A DNA stretch of 5,563 nucleotides from JALZAA01 sp046724655 (GTDB taxonomy: Bacteria > Actinomycetota > Acidimicrobiia > IMCC26256 > JACDBD01). The DNA lies in the NCBI GenBank assembly GCA_046724655.1, contig JBKOWY010000063.1, positions 1 to 5,563 of the forward strand, written 5' to 3'. Numbering within the stretch: position 1 is the first letter of the stretch; the number at the start of each line of letters is the position of its first letter. Position numbers and translations under genes: made by a program. The notes under the pieces were generated by a model. It searched no databases and was not told where the DNA came from. It was given only the letters and a program-made list of their open reading frames with translations. Positions 4,033 through 5,563 of this stretch are shown in pieces.

Positions 4033-5439
4033 TTGAGGGCGACGACCGACCAGGTTTCGATCGACCAACTCGCTCTTGACGAGTTCGGGTCAACTCTCCG
4101 CGGTGAGTTCGTTCGCCCCGGCGACGACCGCTACGACGAGCGTCGGAGGGTGTGGAACGCCTCGATCGACCGGCACCCAGCGCTGATCGCGCGCTGCGCT
4201 GGCGTCGCGGATGTGATCGAGGCGGTGCGCTTCGCCCGTACCCACCAACTTCTCGTCGCTGTGCGCGGCGGCGGCCACAGCTACCCCGGGTACGGCGTGT
4301 GCGACGGCGGCATGGTCATCGAGCTTTCACCGATGAAGGGAATCCGCGTCGATCCCGAAGCACGAACGGTTCGCGCCCAGGCCGGCGTGCTCCTGGGGGA
4401 ACTGGACCGCGAAACCCAGGCCTTCGGATTCGCCGTCCCCGCCGGGTTCATCTCGCATACGGGCATGGCAGGGCTGACGCTCGGCGGAGGGATTGGCTTC
4501 ACCATGCGGAAGCTTGGCCTCACCATCGACAATTTGATCTCCGTCGACCTCGTCACCGCCGAGGGAGAGTTTGTGAAGGCCAGCGAGCAGGACAACGCCG
4601 ACCTCTTCTGGGGTCTTCGTGGAGGAGGCGGCAACTTTGGAATCGCGACGGAGTTCGAGTTCCGTCTCAGTGCGCTCGGGCCGGAGATCTATGCCGGCCC
4701 GATCTTCTGGCCGATCGCCGAGGCTCCGCGCGTCCTGCGCTTCTACCGAGATTGGATCGCCGACTGCCCCGACGAACTGACGACGCTGATTACCGAACGA
4801 AAGGCACCGGCGACCCTCGCCGGCTTGCCTGCGGAGCTTGTGGGTCAACATGTGATCGCAGTCACGGCCATCTATGCCGGCACCGTCGGTGAGGGCGAAA
4901 AGGTCGTGCGTCCGTTGAAAGAGTTCGGGTCGCCTGCGCTCGATCGTTGTGGGCCCATGCCGTACCTGACACTTCAAGAAATGTTCAACCCATCGTTCCC
5001 ACCCGGGTGGTGGTACTACTTCCGTTCGTGTGACGTCGCCGAACTCAACGACGACATCATCGACGTCATGGTCCAGTACGGCGAACAGATCGATTCGCCC
5101 ATCACCGCCCTGGGGGTCTGGCAAACCGGTGGTGCGGTGTCTCGTGTCGGCGAGGACGAGACTGCCTTCAACGGCCGGGGCGCGGGCCACACCTTCAACA
5201 TCGGTGGAAACACGATGACCGCAGACGGCTTCGAAGAGGAGCGCGAGTGGGTACACCGATTCTGGACGGGCCTTCAGTCGTATCACACAGGTGTGTACGT
5301 CAACTTCCTCATGGACGAGGGGCGTGAGCGGGTCCGGCAGGCATACGGATCAGCAAAGTACGACCGCCTGCGAGCGCTCAAGCAGAAGTACGACCCCAGC
5401 AACTTCTTCCGCATGAACCAGAACATCCCGCCCGCCTAA
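4030..5439 (+). CDS. FAD-binding oxidase, berberine bridge enzyme-like (BBE family)
   Basis: A flavoprotein oxidase of up to 469 residues in the FAD_binding_4 (PP-loop/VAO) plus BBE domain family, which oxidises alcohols, sugars or alkaloid- and polyketide-like substrates and passes electrons to O2. The N-terminal FAD domain carries VRGGGHSYPGYGV (78-90). His83 is the usual covalent 8-alpha-histidyl FAD attachment. GFISHTGMAGLTLGGGIGF (139-157) and LFWGLRGGGGNFGI (about residues 193-206) bind the cofactor diphosphate. The substrate domain follows. The C-terminal BBE motif is YDPSNFFRMNQNI (about 454-466), which closes the flavin pocket. The second loop has Ile/Ser where bicovalent members have Cys (G-x-C-P-x-V-G), so attachment through His only is expected. 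The length is full and no signal peptide is seen. The start is GTG 4030 or TTG 4033. It stands 204 bp after the cupin on the same strand and is probably part of the same pathway. Substrate unknown. Confidence 0.93.
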   Translation: MLRATTDQVSIDQLALDEFGSTLRGEFVRPGDDRYDERRRVWNASIDRHPALIARCAGVADVIEAVRFARTHQLLVAVRGGGHSYPGYGVCDGGMVIELSPMKGIRVDPEARTVRAQAGVLLGELDRETQAFGFAVPAGFISHTGMAGLTLGGGIGFTMRKLGLTIDNLISVDLVTAEGEFVKASEQDNADLFWGLRGGGGNFGIATEFEFRLSALGPEIYAGPIFWPIAEAPRVLRFYRDWIADCPDELTTLITERKAPATLAGLPAELVGQHVIAVTAIYAGTVGEGEKVVRPLKEFGSPALDRCGPMPYLTLQEMFNPSFPPGWWYYFRSCDVAELNDDIIDVMVQYGEQIDSPITALGVWQTGGAVSRVGEDETAFNGRGAGHTFNIGGNTMTADGFEEEREWVHRFWTGLQSYHTGVYVNFLMDEGRERVRQAYGSAKYDRLRALKQKYDPSNFFRMNQNIPPA

Positions 5440-5563
5440 AGGAGTTCGGCCCTCATTTCCCTGGGGCCGACATCAGTTGGCCTATGGAAGCCATCGAGCA
5501 GGGCCACGGCGGACCTGAGGTCCTCTTTGCAAACCGGAAGAACGACGCGGCCGAGCGCACATA
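5436..5563 (-). CDS. Possible 3' end of a convergent gene (partial)
   Basis: One minus-strand frame is open from the window edge to TAG at 5438-5436, giving 41 residues with a protein-like helical stretch (DLRSAVALLDGF). The family is not recognised. It would overlap the TAA of the oxidase gene by two bases in a tail-to-tail arrangement. A competing plus-strand frame, from ATG 5484 to the edge (26 codons), has similar codon quality and also lacks a ribosome-binding site, so the strand is uncertain. Confidence 0.3.
   Translation of the reverse strand, partial: CALGRVVLPVCKEDLRSAVALLDGFHRPTDVGPREMRAELL
5446..5470. terminator. Inverted repeat after the oxidase gene, possible terminator
   Basis: TCGGCCC (5446-5452) and GGGCCGA (5464-5470) form a perfect 7-bp GC-rich stem with an 11-base loop, seven bases past the oxidase stop. 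No T-run follows on either strand, so it would be an imperfect intrinsic terminator, as is usual in GC-rich actinobacteria. It would lie inside the partial convergent gene if that is real. Confidence 0.35.

Noticed and set aside
4327..5286. Long minus-strand ORF of 319 codons inside the oxidase gene
   Set aside because: It is an antisense shadow of the clear BBE-like gene. Such frames are frequent in GC-rich genes and it has no recognisable domain.

Overview
This is a GC-rich stretch that looks like the chromosome of an actinobacterium-type soil or freshwater organism. The pointers are the high GC content, strong third-position GC in the genes, GTG starts, a deazaflavin (F420)-dependent DUF385/Ddn-type protein, and two divergent promoters that both appear to drive leaderless mRNAs. 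The lineage is an inference; nothing here names a species.

Left part (1-1448): no convincing gene in the first 276 bases, then a class I SAM-dependent methyltransferase on the minus strand (277-885). Bases 886-1448 hold no intact gene. They contain a short recombinase-like helix-turn-helix remnant broken by a frameshift (about 1099-1238) and an unassigned 57-codon ORF (1239-1412).

Middle (1449-2178): a DUF385/nitroreductase-type F420-dependent oxidoreductase on the minus strand, preceded by two gene stumps that abut near 1957-1965. One is the last ~37 codons of a CysN-like sulfate adenylyltransferase large subunit (minus strand, with a one-base frameshift). The other is region 2 of an ECF sigma factor (plus strand, without its end). 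This is a scar of past rearrangement.

Right part (2179-5439): an apparently intact functional unit. A TetR-family repressor (minus) is divergent from an SRPBCC/polyketide-cyclase-like small-molecule-binding protein (plus). The latter is followed 44 bp later by a cupin and, about 200 bp further on, by a berberine-bridge-enzyme-like FAD oxidase that has its own likely promoter. A 16-bp inverted repeat in the 55-bp TetR/SRPBCC gap overlaps both predicted promoters, so the TetR protein probably represses itself and the SRPBCC-cupin pair. The gene set (ligand-binding START-like protein, metal cupin, covalent flavin oxidase, TetR sensor) suggests oxidation or detoxification of a small organic, perhaps aromatic or polyketide-like, compound. 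The substrate cannot be read from sequence.

The last ~120 bases carry a short inverted repeat and the probable 3' end of a convergent minus-strand gene running off the window. I see no RNA gene, CRISPR array, complete mobile element or clearly new defence-type system.
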